From Saprospiraceae bacterium (GTDB lineage: Bacteria > Bacteroidota > Bacteroidia > Chitinophagales > Saprospiraceae), in NCBI GenBank assembly GCA_016714445.1, contig JADJNF010000010.1:357501-421500 (forward strand): a stretch of 64,000 nucleotides of DNA, given 5' to 3'. Shown one piece after another: positions 10,001-19,200 of this stretch (positions within the stretch are counted from its first letter, which is position 1; each line of letters starts with the position of its first letter). The position numbers and the translations under genes are program-made. The notes beneath the pieces were generated by a model. That model did not search any database and was not told where the DNA came from. It worked only from the letters and a program-made list of their open reading frames with translations.

Positions 10001-13000
10001 CCTTCTCCAATCGCCTCAATAATTAATCTGCCTGATTGATCAATTTGCAAATTCCACAATGAACTGCCTGTACAACCCGCTCTTTTACTTACGATGATCT
10101 GCTCACGTGGACCAACTACATCAGGTATTTTAACCCACATTTCGATGGTAAAGTTACCGGTACCAAAGTTTCCGATTGCATTACCTAAACTTACTACATC
10201 ATTGACACCATCAAAATGTAATGCATTGTTTACAATGATATTGCAATTATCAGTTACAGTAGGTGGAGTTAAGGTCGCAGTGCCAGTACATAGATTGGCC
10301 GTATTTCCGACTGTAATATTTGCCGGACAAGTTATCACAGGGATTTGATTGTCATTAGTTATAGTTCCGGTAGCACTTGCACTTCCACATCCACCTGTTA
10401 GTGGAATAGAATAGTTAAAATTACCGTTTACTGTAGGTGTACCGCTGATAGTAATTGTATTACTCGACCAAGATGCTGTCACACCAGCAGGCAGTCCTGT
10501 GGCTGCTCCAATGCCATTTGCACCGGAAGTGGTGTGAGTAATATTGGTCAAAGGTGCGTTGACACAAAGTGTGGGAGTCGATGAAGGTGAGCCCACTGTC
10601 ATTGATGGGTTTATCGTAATGGTACCTGTAGCACTCACATTGCCGCATCCGCCTGTGAGTGGAATACTGTAATTAAAAGTGCCTGAAACCGAAGGTGTAC
10701 CACTGATCGTGATCATATTACTTGCCCAAGCTGCAGATACTTCGCTCGGTAGACCTGTGGCTGTGCCAATACCTGTAGCACCTAAGGTGGTGTGGGTGAT
10801 GTTGGTCAAGGCCGTATTGATACACAATGTTGGTGTCGATGATGGTGCTCCTGCTGTATTCACCGCATTAACAGTAATGGTTCCTGTAGCGTTAACATTC
10901 CCGCATCCACCTGTGAGTGGAATACTGTAATTAAAAGTGCCGCTTTGTGATGGCATACCACTTATGGTGATCGTATTTCCTGCCCAGGCTGATGATACAC
11001 CAGTTGGCAGACCTGTGGCAGTGCCTATACCTGTAGCGCCTGTAGTACTGTTGGTGATATTGGTCAAAGATGTATTGATACACAGAGTTGGCATGGAAGA
11101 AGGAGTTCCTACTGTATTGTTTAAACCACTATTAATGGTAGTATTTTGAGAAGCAATACACCCTATATTATTAACATCCCGCACATAAACAGTATAGGTT
11201 CCATCATTCAAACCAGTAAATATTCCTGTAATATTGCTGAAATCAGTATTGTCAATAGAGAATCTGATATCAGCATTGCCATTAACACATGAGCTGCATG
11301 TGGCTGTTACTGTAAGAGAACCGTCATTGACATTTGGGCAGGTTTCATCAGAAGGAGTGACAGAAGATATTGAGATGTCGCAACAGCTGCCTACTCCATC
11401 TGCAAGTGTAACATCGGTTGTAGCAATACATAGATTATTAGACATATCTTTAACATCTACCATATAGGATCCTACCGGAAGATTGTTAAATACGTTAGAT
11501 AATTGCCACGTCCCACCAGATATTCTGTATTCCAGAGTCCCACAAATAGTACAAGTTGTATTTACCGTTATAGTACCATTACTTGCACCGGCGCAGGTTG
11601 GATTTGTGAAAGGAGCACTTGTTATTGTTAAACCACATGGTGTACCAGTTCCGGCAACCTTAAAGTTATAAGATACTTCATTACAATCATTATTTTCAAC
11701 AATAATAGTTGCCATTTTAGATCCTGATGATAGCGGTGCAAAAATTACATCGAAGGTAACAGATCCGTTACCCTGAACTAACATGCTACCTGTAGTGCTG
11801 TAAAAATCTGGTAGATTACTTGAAATAGTATAAACAGTAAGATCATCAGCTTCTAAATTTTCAATTGTAAAAGTTTGCATTGCTGATAAGCCTGATGTCG
11901 TGTTAGGAAACAACGTACCGTTTCCAGATGAAGTCGCAGTTTGTCCCGACGGAATATCAATCCCATTGCCTTTAATATTAATCTCTGGATTTAAAATGGG
12001 ATTAGCTGTAAATTCATTAACTGCAAAAGTAGTTGTGTTTGTCAACATCCCACCACCTGTATTTTGATATCTATCTCCGAAGCTTGATGCATTATCCGTC
12101 ATTGAACCAAGTGGATCGCCCCAATAATTATTACCGGCGTCATATGAGCCGGCATTTTGATTTGTTATGGCATAAGTATTATCGTCAAAATTATTCATAT
12201 TAATTACAGTCCCTGTGCTGGGTAGTCCGGAAAAAAGAATTGCTCTTTCTGTATTACATTTGAATAAAGAGTTTGAAATTGCTGCATTTGTAGAATTAAT
12301 AAGTTCTAATGCAGTTAGATATCTTGCGAAAGTTAATCCACTCAGGAAAGCATTGTCACATCCATCTAAAACTACACCTCTTTTGAACGCACTGGTAGAT
12401 GCCACATTTGTACAGTTTAAATTTTGGAGACTTAAATTGTCGCAATTGATCAATTTTAAGATTATTGCTCTACTTGTGAACAGTCCGTCTGCATCCGTAA
12501 TAAAAAATTCCGGGGTCCCTGTATTATTGATGGTTAAATTATTCATACCAGATAAAAATAATCCGTTGAGGCAATTTATGAACTGATTATCACTCCACTC
12601 TACTCGTCTGAATGGAGCTGTGCTTCCCTGTGATACACTAGAAATATCAGTCGTATTGTTACCCGCGCCAGTTCCACCACAATTGTCAAATACATTTCCT
12701 GTTACAAGGGCATCATTTCCACCACTAATTTTCAAAGCAGTGATTATTCCTAAAAAGGTATTATTGGTAATTGTACTCTTCAAACTATTAGTTTGCCGAA
12801 TTCCTTCATTCCTTGACGCAAAGTTACACCCATCCACAGTGATGTTATTGCAGCCTGAAGCTTGTATCCCGATTGAGAAAATTGAAGCATTATTTGGATC
12901 GGTGAAATCTAGATTTTCTATAACTGTATTGTTACAATTATTTAGGTTAAGCATGATTGCCTTTACGGTGTTGAATCCATCTTCTAAATTCAATGACACA

Positions 13001-13221
13001 TCCGCCAATGGACTATCACTTATGGTTATGTCATCAAAACCTGAAATACTATATAAGTTAGAACAATTAGCATAGGTGTTACCTTTAACATTCAAGGTGT
13101 TTGTTCCTACCAAAGTTCCTAAAGATATTCCATATGTAGAGCCCGTGCCGCCACAAGAATTGAAATGGTTGTTAAGTAGGATATAATTCGTTGATGCCCC
13201 AATTTCAATGGCTCTACTCAA
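4099..13221 (-). CDS. Giant multidomain surface protein, C-terminal part, with T9SS sorting domain
   Basis: The 3040-residue frame opens with TTG, has no signal peptide and starts in the middle of a beta-helix, so it is the 3' part of the gene at 13218-19871, separated by a one-base frameshift. Domains in order: beta-helix (1-395), choice-of-anchor D (411-524), two SprB repeats (528-704), three 86-residue PKD-like repeats (703-962), then a chain of HYR-type domains. Several HYR domains are interrupted by complete guest domains: a LamG (about 999-1237), an NHL propeller (1338-1666), an unrecognised domain (1805-1988) and a second propeller (2549-2791). A carbohydrate-binding-like domain (2161-2353) sits inside a run of thrombospondin type-3 calcium-binding repeats (DNDGV, DDDNDG). 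The last 80 residues are a type A T9SS sorting domain ('KVAPNPANKQV ... WSRGVYFVRM'), so the protein should be exported by T9SS and fixed to the cell surface. The role as adhesin is inference. Confidence 0.8.
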   Translation of the reverse strand: MSRAIEIGASTNYILLNNHFNSCGGTGSTYGISLGTLVGTNTLNVKGNTYANCSNLYSISGFDDITISDSPLADVSLNLEDGFNTVKAIMLNLNNCNNTVIENLDFTDPNNASIFSIGIQASGCNNITVDGCNFASRNEGIRQTNSLKSTITNNTFLGIITALKISGGNDALVTGNVFDNCGGTGAGNNTTDISSVSQGSTAPFRRVEWSDNQFINCLNGLFLSGMNNLTINNTGTPEFFITDADGLFTSRAIILKLINCDNLSLQNLNCTNVASTSAFKRGVVLDGCDNAFLSGLTFARYLTALELINSTNAAISNSLFKCNTERAILFSGLPSTGTVINMNNFDDNTYAITNQNAGSYDAGNNYWGDPLGSMTDNASSFGDRYQNTGGGMLTNTTTFAVNEFTANPILNPEINIKGNGIDIPSGQTATSSGNGTLFPNTTSGLSAMQTFTIENLEADDLTVYTISSNLPDFYSTTGSMLVQGNGSVTFDVIFAPLSSGSKMATIIVENNDCNEVSYNFKVAGTGTPCGLTITSAPFTNPTCAGASNGTITVNTTCTICGTLEYRISGGTWQLSNVFNNLPVGSYMVDVKDMSNNLCIATTDVTLADGVGSCCDISISSVTPSDETCPNVNDGSLTVTATCSSCVNGNADIRFSIDNTDFSNITGIFTGLNDGTYTVYVRDVNNIGCIASQNTTINSGLNNTVGTPSSMPTLCINTSLTNITNSTTGATGIGTATGLPTGVSSAWAGNTITISGMPSQSGTFNYSIPLTGGCGNVNATGTITVNAVNTAGAPSSTPTLCINTALTNITHTTLGATGIGTATGLPSEVSAAWASNMITISGTPSVSGTFNYSIPLTGGCGNVSATGTITINPSMTVGSPSSTPTLCVNAPLTNITHTTSGANGIGAATGLPAGVTASWSSNTITISGTPTVNGNFNYSIPLTGGCGSASATGTITNDNQIPVITCPANITVGNTANLCTGTATLTPPTVTDNCNIIVNNALHFDGVNDVVSLGNAIGNFGTGNFTIEMWVKIPDVVGPREQIIVSKRAGCTGSSLWNLQIDQSGRLIIEAIGEGNIGSINATSTQTNFDDNNWHHIAWARNGLIHSLYADGNLLLTTNSGALSSYNNTANLHIGKSDCSDITFDWAASYLKGTVDEFRLWNVSKTQTEIKNNLFNELNSQANLIALHHFNHGNYNRNNTASPGPIVNMSNDASGNNYHGTLNNFALTGTTSNWVGGYWGSLFNDAPNVYNVGNTTVRWTATDQSGNTNTCNQNVVVVDNQPSTAICQDVNVPIVDGEANITTALVNNGSFDNCTSTMNLSISLSKSTFLCADISTSMECYQVNTLGGLANISGFVDGNGTTARFARPRVLEIDASGDIIVLDQLNHAIRKISASGNVTTIAGNGTQGYMDGTGSSARFASPTGLAISSNGDYFVGETSNGTIRRVTPAGLVTTFAGTAGLFGTADGTGSAARFGAIRGMDFDSNGDLYVADVNNHNIRKITPGGVVTTFAGLSGVSGHQDGNVSSAKFNGPFDLVFDENDNLYVIEFFGAAVRKITPSGVVSTIAGNPGVVGYADGIGNNALFRSPSGLAYADGFLYATDQTNSVLRKISTSGVTTTISGNPGVFQVTDGTSGAKYLNIYGVAVNSNGIIYVTDLLGHTVRKLDVIPGCLSTFLLVTDQATNIGRCMSHIFLNDNVAPVITCPPTITVNADPGLCTASGVSLGTATATDNCNMSITPINNAPTAYALGNNIVTWTANDGNGNTHTCPQTVTVVDNQPPTALCQNITVILDENGTSNISSASSTSIGPAAGVLPNQNSGSPVPNISCNCPTGYVAVGYEGFQGCIVDEFRLICRQVMSNGTLGESIVSTCSSGSLPSGSTRVRRSLTGNQVLVGFNVRDVSFQYQTGSNRTHSSLTGYGKNLLDVSAGIPNNIGNVTAPGLSGSGCYSSGTAITAQYAPVGHAIIGFDAYSGSQYSSVIRFRYAPITSLTGINNNSFDNCGVSGVSLSTNVLNCSNIGSNVITLTVTDIHNNTNTCNATVTVRDNKQPIANCIPSLSVGLTNDNTASVNAAMLNNNSSDLCGPVSFSIHSGLTSFDCTNYGLSYPVGLRVTDESGNTATCTTVVTVTGGSAPDFDNDGVPNCYDLDDDNDGIKDTDECVFASETSFESQGTFGPISTANKRRNLENTSGLTGYAYQTSGQLSDGRYAVTSQAGNAANRLHSNGNLWPSTLKGHTTGTSQDAFMAVNGHPQMSIFFKRTVTLTSNTQYEYGAWASNASIYGSGGPIIGVRIRNSSNAIVSSFFSGTSLHNVGNTWVEQKSSFTTGPGIQYSIEFYNISTNGGGNDFSIDDIFIRRAIQSQNCDVDNDGFVNSLDLDADDDGCFDVIEAGYFDFDNDGILGTSPVIVTETGMVIGQGGYSGPSNDQQDPNVNSACCNVTIAPGFSNCPTSTIVASTGEFGCNGIVNYNIIPLGSPTPVVTYTFSGATVGAGSGTGSGAIFELGNTTVTLNANICSTIATSCTFTVTVVDDVEPILLCPANITVNLPSGGSSDAILVAERGSGALSRIKLSTNTRSVIASIGQADGIVIENSTNVLISRFSNSGTTIFRVNRTTGAQTPIASLGGNCQGMSLDGLGNLYVVNESLSRIQKVNLSTGVVTNVVTGLNKPNDVAFENSNILLISLYNLGRIIRYNLTTNSNTVLSIGHNKPTDIFNEGNGSILVAENGGALSRVNLTTGVRTLLVNLGGWPHGIAKDATGNVYVSLYSSHQIKKVSPANVVLATYNTGNNPVYMVFEPVMPVCGANVTFNTPGASDNCSLSSVEFNPPSGSLFNTGTTSVTATASDVAGNTSTCTFNVTVRETEAPVFTFCPANITVTATSGCTAPVTYVTPMAMDNCSAPSVIMTNGLVSGSTFPQGSTIITWTAMDATGNTATCTFTVTVNCALARPGESTEERSKSQLVSVNLKVAPNPANKQVILLPEAIGMEEDATGKLTIFDTQGRLRWEQPVSMNQAIQLDVSTWSRGVYFVRMQTAKEQVTKPLILIE
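10335..11115 (-). repeat. Three tandem 258-bp coding repeats (PKD-like domains)
   Basis: Three consecutive units with a period of 258 bp (86 codons) encode the pattern 'GAPSSTPTLCINTALTNIT ... GTFNYSIPLTGGCG'. The landmark ggaatactgt occurs at 10661 and 10919. The same units occur again in the upstream ORF at 13590-14385 in the same orientation, so the two blocks are potential recombination partners about 3.2 kb apart. Confidence 0.85.
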
Positions 13222-16200
13222 ACCATCAAAGACACAGAAGAAATATTTATAGTATTACCAGCTGTCACCTGAACAGCTGGGTTCGTGGAAGGTCCTGAAA
13301 ATTTCATACCTGAAATATTAAGATTTACTGTATTTGAAGTAACCCTGATAGCCCATAGACTTCCACTGGTTTGTACAATTACACCAGGGATTCCTGAAAC
13401 ATAGCCAGGCGCAGATGTACCATCTATTGTCACTCCTTCAGTAATTGTGGGTAAAACTGTTGCTAAAGTTATGGTGCCACTTATGCTAAATCGTATGGTA
13501 TCATGACCATTGGTGCTATTGGCATCAATAATGGCCTGCCTTAATGAACCTGCACCACTGTCATTTGTGTTGGTTACTATAATTATGGAAGAGTTTGAAA
13601 CAGGGTTAACTGTAATAGTACCTGAAGCATTTACACTCCCGCAACCACCCGTAAGCGGAATAATGTAATTAAATGTTCCTAATACAGATGGTGTCCCGCT
13701 GATGGTAATGGTATTGCCTGACCATGAAGATGATACACCTGCAGGAAGACCGGTTGCTGTTCCAATGCCTGTTGCACCTATTGTATTATGTGTTACAGTA
13801 GGGGACAATGCTGTATTAATGACCACATTTGGTGTAGATGATGGTGCTCCTGCTGTATTCACTGGATTGACAGTTATGGTTCCAGTTGCATTCACTGTTC
13901 CGCACCCACCTGTCAGTGGGATACTGTAATTAAAAGTGCCGCTTTGTGATGGGGTGCCACTGATAGTGATCGTGTTGCTCGCCCATGCCGCAATAACACC
14001 TGAAGGAAGTCCAGTTGCTGTACCTATACCTGTGGTGCCTGTGGTAAAGTGTGTGATATCAGTTAATGATGTATTGATACACAATGTTGGCGTCGAAGAT
14101 GGTACACCTGCTGCATTCACCTGATTGACAGTAATAGTTCCTGTAGCATTAACATTACCACATCCACCTATGAGTGGAATACTGTAATTAAAAGTGCCGC
14201 TTTGTGATGGTGTACCACTTATGGTGATCGTGTTGCTTGCCCATGCTGCAGTAACACCTGTAGGAAGTCCTGTAGCAGTGCCTATACCTGTTGCGCCGGT
14301 GGTAGCTTGGGTGATATTTGTCAGGGCTGTATTGATGCAAAGAGTGGGAGTCGAAGAAGGTGCTCCTGCTGTATTGTTCATACCACCATTAATAGTGGTA
14401 TTTTGAGTAGCGGTACAGGATATATTGTTTGCATCCCGCACTGTCACAGTATAATTACCATCAGCAAGATTTGTCAGAGTATAGCTCATCTGGAAGGTCA
14501 TCCCATCTATAGAATATTCCAAATTGGAAGCACCTGTTGCTGTAACCTGAAGACTTCCATCATTCGCATTGGGACATGATTCGTGGGTAGGAGTAACCGA
14601 TGTTATGGCAATGGTACAATTACAACCTTCATCAGTTTGGTTGTTACAATTGTCGTCGATGGAGTTTCCACAAATTTCGTTTGCTCCAGGGTGCACATTT
14701 GCATTATTATCATTACAATCTGTATTGTTGGTCACATAACCGGCAGGATTGCTACAAGCGGTTGTAGTAGTTGCGGGATTTCCATATCCATCACTGTCTG
14801 CATCCAGATAAAATGTAGTTGTTGTCCCCGGGTTTCCGAGCCAGTTACTTGTGCGTCCTGTCAGAGCAAAATTAGCCAGTGTACCATCATTATTATTACT
14901 TGTACGATCTTCAAGACCGGTCATTCCAGTATTAGTACCTGCCGCTGTTGCCATGGGATGATTGAAGTCAAAATAGGTTTGTAATCCGGACTCCTGGCCT
15001 GTGAGACTTGCATTTTTGAGTAGATTTATATCATTGGCTGATCTGGCAATGTTCCAGATTCTGACTTCATCCAATTGGCCGACAAACCAGGAATTACATA
15101 TACTGCTTCCAAGGATTAGGTTGGCAGAATTATCATAATTAGTCACTGACACACTAACTGAAATATTTTCCACACCATCAATATACATTTTTAAGTTAGA
15201 CCCATTTCTTACGACAGCCACATGATGCCAATTATTATCATTGACAGAAGCCGCAGAACTGACTACTGTGGTATTTAAATTACCGGCTTGCCTCATTTCT
15301 ATCTGTAATTTCCCATCGGCATTTACTAAAAGGTTCCAAAAATTATTATTTGCATCACAGGTTGGTCTTTTAGACATGAGTACCTTTGATGTTGCTGAAG
15401 TTTTAACCTGCATTTCGATAGTGAAGTTACCTGTGCCAAAATTACCTACGGTATTTCCGCTATTCACCTGATCATCAGTTCCATCAAATCCTAATGAAAG
15501 TGTGTTTTCATCAGTAACTCCATTACAGTTTTCATCGACCCCATTGCCACACGTTTCATTTGCACCAGGTTTAATTGCTGCATTGTTGTCGTTGCAGTCA
15601 TAACTGTTGGATTGAAATCCTGACATACTTCCACATGACCACGTAGTTGTACTTCCATACCCATCGGCATCGGCATCCTGATAAAGTATAGGATATGTAC
15701 GCCCTATCACCCAATTGGATGTCGAGCCAGTTAATGCCAATCCGTCAAGGGTACCGTGTGCATTATTGGATGTCTTATCTTTAACTGAAGTTAATCCAAC
15801 ATTATTTAACCCTGCTTTACCATGATCCATGGTGTAATATCTAAGCAAATTGGTTTCGTTGCCTTCTAAACGGATATTCAATCGTTCATTGATCTGTGTT
15901 TGCGTCAATGCTGCATTCCAATACCTAAAATCGTCAATGGCTCCTTCAAAATTGGTTCCAATTTTTGTGCTTGTATTTGAAGTTAAGTCGCTAAGAGTAG
16001 CTGTCCAATTTAAGTTTCCATTAAGGTAAGTTTTTACATTATTAGATCCATAACCATCATGTACTAAAGCCACATGCACCCACTGTCCTGCAGAAATTGT
16101 TGAACCACCATTCCATGCATTGCCTCCGCCTTCATAATATAGTCTACCTGTATTATCCACAACAAAATAAGCTGAATTCGTGCCTCCTAACCATTCTATA

Positions 16201-19200
16201 ACTTTGTTGGTATTTGTATTATCAATTTTGACCCACGCTTCCACAGTAAATGCCGATTGATGGGCCAAATTAGGCACAGAAATGGTCTTACCTAATCCGC
16301 CTACATGAATGGTTTTGTTGATCTCAATATCTGTGTTTCCATCACAATCATCATCTATTGCATTTCCACAGATTTCGTTAACATAAGGATGGATTGCTGA
16401 GTTACTATCATTACAATCTTGATTATTAGATACCCAACCACCCATATAGCACTCTGTTATTACTGTGCTACCATAACCATCATTATCATTATCAACAAAA
16501 GCATTAAATACATTTAGACCAGACACAATGTTAGAAGTACTGCCAGTTTTAGTAAAATTTACAAGTTGTGGATTGGAAACATTTAGACTATAATCTGCAA
16601 TATGAGTTAATGCGGAGTTATTGCCACCAGCCACGCCATCAGTGAATGGTAAATATAGTTTCATATCAGATGCATAGCAAGATGGTGTACAAAACATATC
16701 TTGTCTTATTTGAATCAAACTACGTGATGTATTCCATATTTTCATGTCATCTATTACACCAGAAAAAAATTGATTGCTCCCAATCAAGTGACTGCCTACA
16801 CGCAATAAACCATTGCCAGAAAAATCAACATTTGTTCGATCACCAGCGACTAATTCTCCATCTTTATAAATAAATCGATTGTGAGCAGGCGCGACAATTG
16901 ACTTATCATAGACAAAAGTCCAATGGTGCCAGTCTGTGTCAGAATAAGTATTTGCAGAAGTCAAGTCGTTGCCTTCAAATCCAAAAATAATAACGTTTCC
17001 ATTGGTTAAACGAGCTGAAATTAGTTTGTTTGTTTGACCGGAATTACCTATTGAAAATAATGTTTGCCAATTTCCAACATTTTGTCTTTTTGCCCATAAT
17101 GAAATGGTAAATGAAGAGTTAGCCAGATTTACATCATTTGTTGATAATAAATGATCATTCACACCATCAAAACGGAGCCCATTTCCATTCAATAAAGTAG
17201 GCTGCGTACGTAAAGTTACATTGGCAGGATCACTATAATAACTATGACATGTACCTGAATTCTGCAAATATCTCGCACGATAGACACCATCAGTAGTCGC
17301 CATATAACTTGTAGTCGTTTGGCCCGAAATGAGTACACCATTCTTTTCCCAAATGATGTTGTATCCTGATGGCGCAGCCCCGATAGTCATCATGGAAGAA
17401 GTCGCACAAACGGTGTAGGCGATTATAGGTGGAGCAGGTTTATTGCACAAGTTGGTTGAGCTGGTATGAAGTGGACTTTCCCATGAACCGCGACCCCAAG
17501 TGGCAGCCCGTATTTTATTAATGTGTGGTAAAACTTCTATCTCTGTTGTCCTGATATTAGGAAGGTTGTTTTCATAAAGTACATAATCATTGATATTGTC
17601 ATCATGATACCAAATATTGCCCAATGAAGTGCTGACATAAAAACCATTATTGGTTCCTTCCTGATATGCTATGCTCAATAAATCAAAATTTGGTAGTGTG
17701 CCTGAGACTGGTGTCCATGTCATACTACCATTAGTAGTTTTACTGACCAATCCATGTCCTATCATCCACATGGTATTAGGATCATGTGGATGAAAAGCTA
17801 TATTGGTTAGTACACTGCTAAAAACAACGCTCGAAGGTTTAGTGATTGATGTCCATGTCTGACCACCATCAATTGATTTTTTAAGGAAAGAGTTAAAACT
17901 ATCATCATAATATCCAGCTATGAGTATATTTGGATCAGATGGAGCCTGATAAATAAATTCAATTGGCCTAGTTCCATTTCCTAATATTCCATTCGTCATA
18001 TTTATCCATGAATCACCCCGATTTGTACTCTTCCATATATCTCTGTAATTGGTATATATTGTATTTCGATCAGCCGCATCTATGATTATTTTCTGTCTCC
18101 ATACAGCATCATGTCCTATCTGAGTGTTGGTCAAAAGGGTTTTTGAAGTATATGTTTGTGTAGCAGGATTGTAAATCGTCCTTTGTAAATGTTGACCCTG
18201 CTGGATTGAGCCATATACAATATTGCTATCCACCGGATCTACCGCAACCTCCAAACCATCGCCGCCGAGAGGCTCAAACCAATGTCCATTCATATTTACC
18301 TGAACTCCGGCATCTTGCAATCCAATTAAAAAATTACTTCCAAATTTTGAAGATCTGATACTTGATAATTGAGTAACCGGTAAATTTTTAATATTCGTCC
18401 ATGTATTTCCATTGTCAGTAGTGTAACTCAAGCCTCCATCATCAGCAAACCAAACTCTATTCGTACCTGCTTGCCATTTATAATCATGTTGGTCTACATG
18501 CGGACTGTTTATAAGTTGCCATGTATTACCACCATTAAAAGATTGAAATACTTGAACTGATCCATAGATAATATGATTAGCATTGTTTGGATTGACTTCC
18601 ATTCTAAAATCCCATGCACCACCTACCCAAATTCCAGGAAAACTGTAAGATGGGGATACTAAAGTTATAATTGCATCTGTGGAATAAGTATATTTCATTA
18701 CCATTCCTCCGTTGCTGGTATAATTTTCATTGGGATATACAGAGATATATGCTATATCGGGATTATTGGAAGAGACACTGACTTGAGCGGGCCTTCCTTC
18801 ACTGTCGAGGGGGCAGGTTTTTAATGTAAAAGTCGAACCTCCGTCAATGGAAATATAAAAATATGAAGTATTAGTTCCTCCAATAGGATGTTGGTCTGTT
18901 CCTGAGCGTGTAGTCAAATATACGATTTGGGGATTTGTAGGATGAAATTCAATGTCGTTGGCCTTTGCAGATGCTGGAAGTGATGTATTTTTCACCCATG
19001 TGACACCATGATTGCTGGATTTGAAAAGACCTGAATTCGTGCATGCATACAAGGTACGACCATCCGGAGCCATTGCCAATTTAAAGATTTGAGTAGCCAT
19101 GCTATTGGGTAAACCTACAATAGCCCAGGTATTCCCTCCGTCAACTGATCTCAACACCCCTCTGTTCTGGTTAAAAAAGCTATCATGATCATCTGTAGCC

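Noticed and set aside
12215..13075. Plus-strand frames of 123 and 151 codons opposite the giant ORF
   Set aside because: They lie antisense to beta-helix coding sequence and show no promoter or family pattern.
13218..13260. Programmed -1 ribosomal frameshift joining the two giant ORFs
   Set aside because: The zero-frame sequence GTG TCT TTG ATG GTT TGA has no X-XXY-YYZ slippery heptamer and no obvious downstream pseudoknot. A missing base in TTT explains it more simply.
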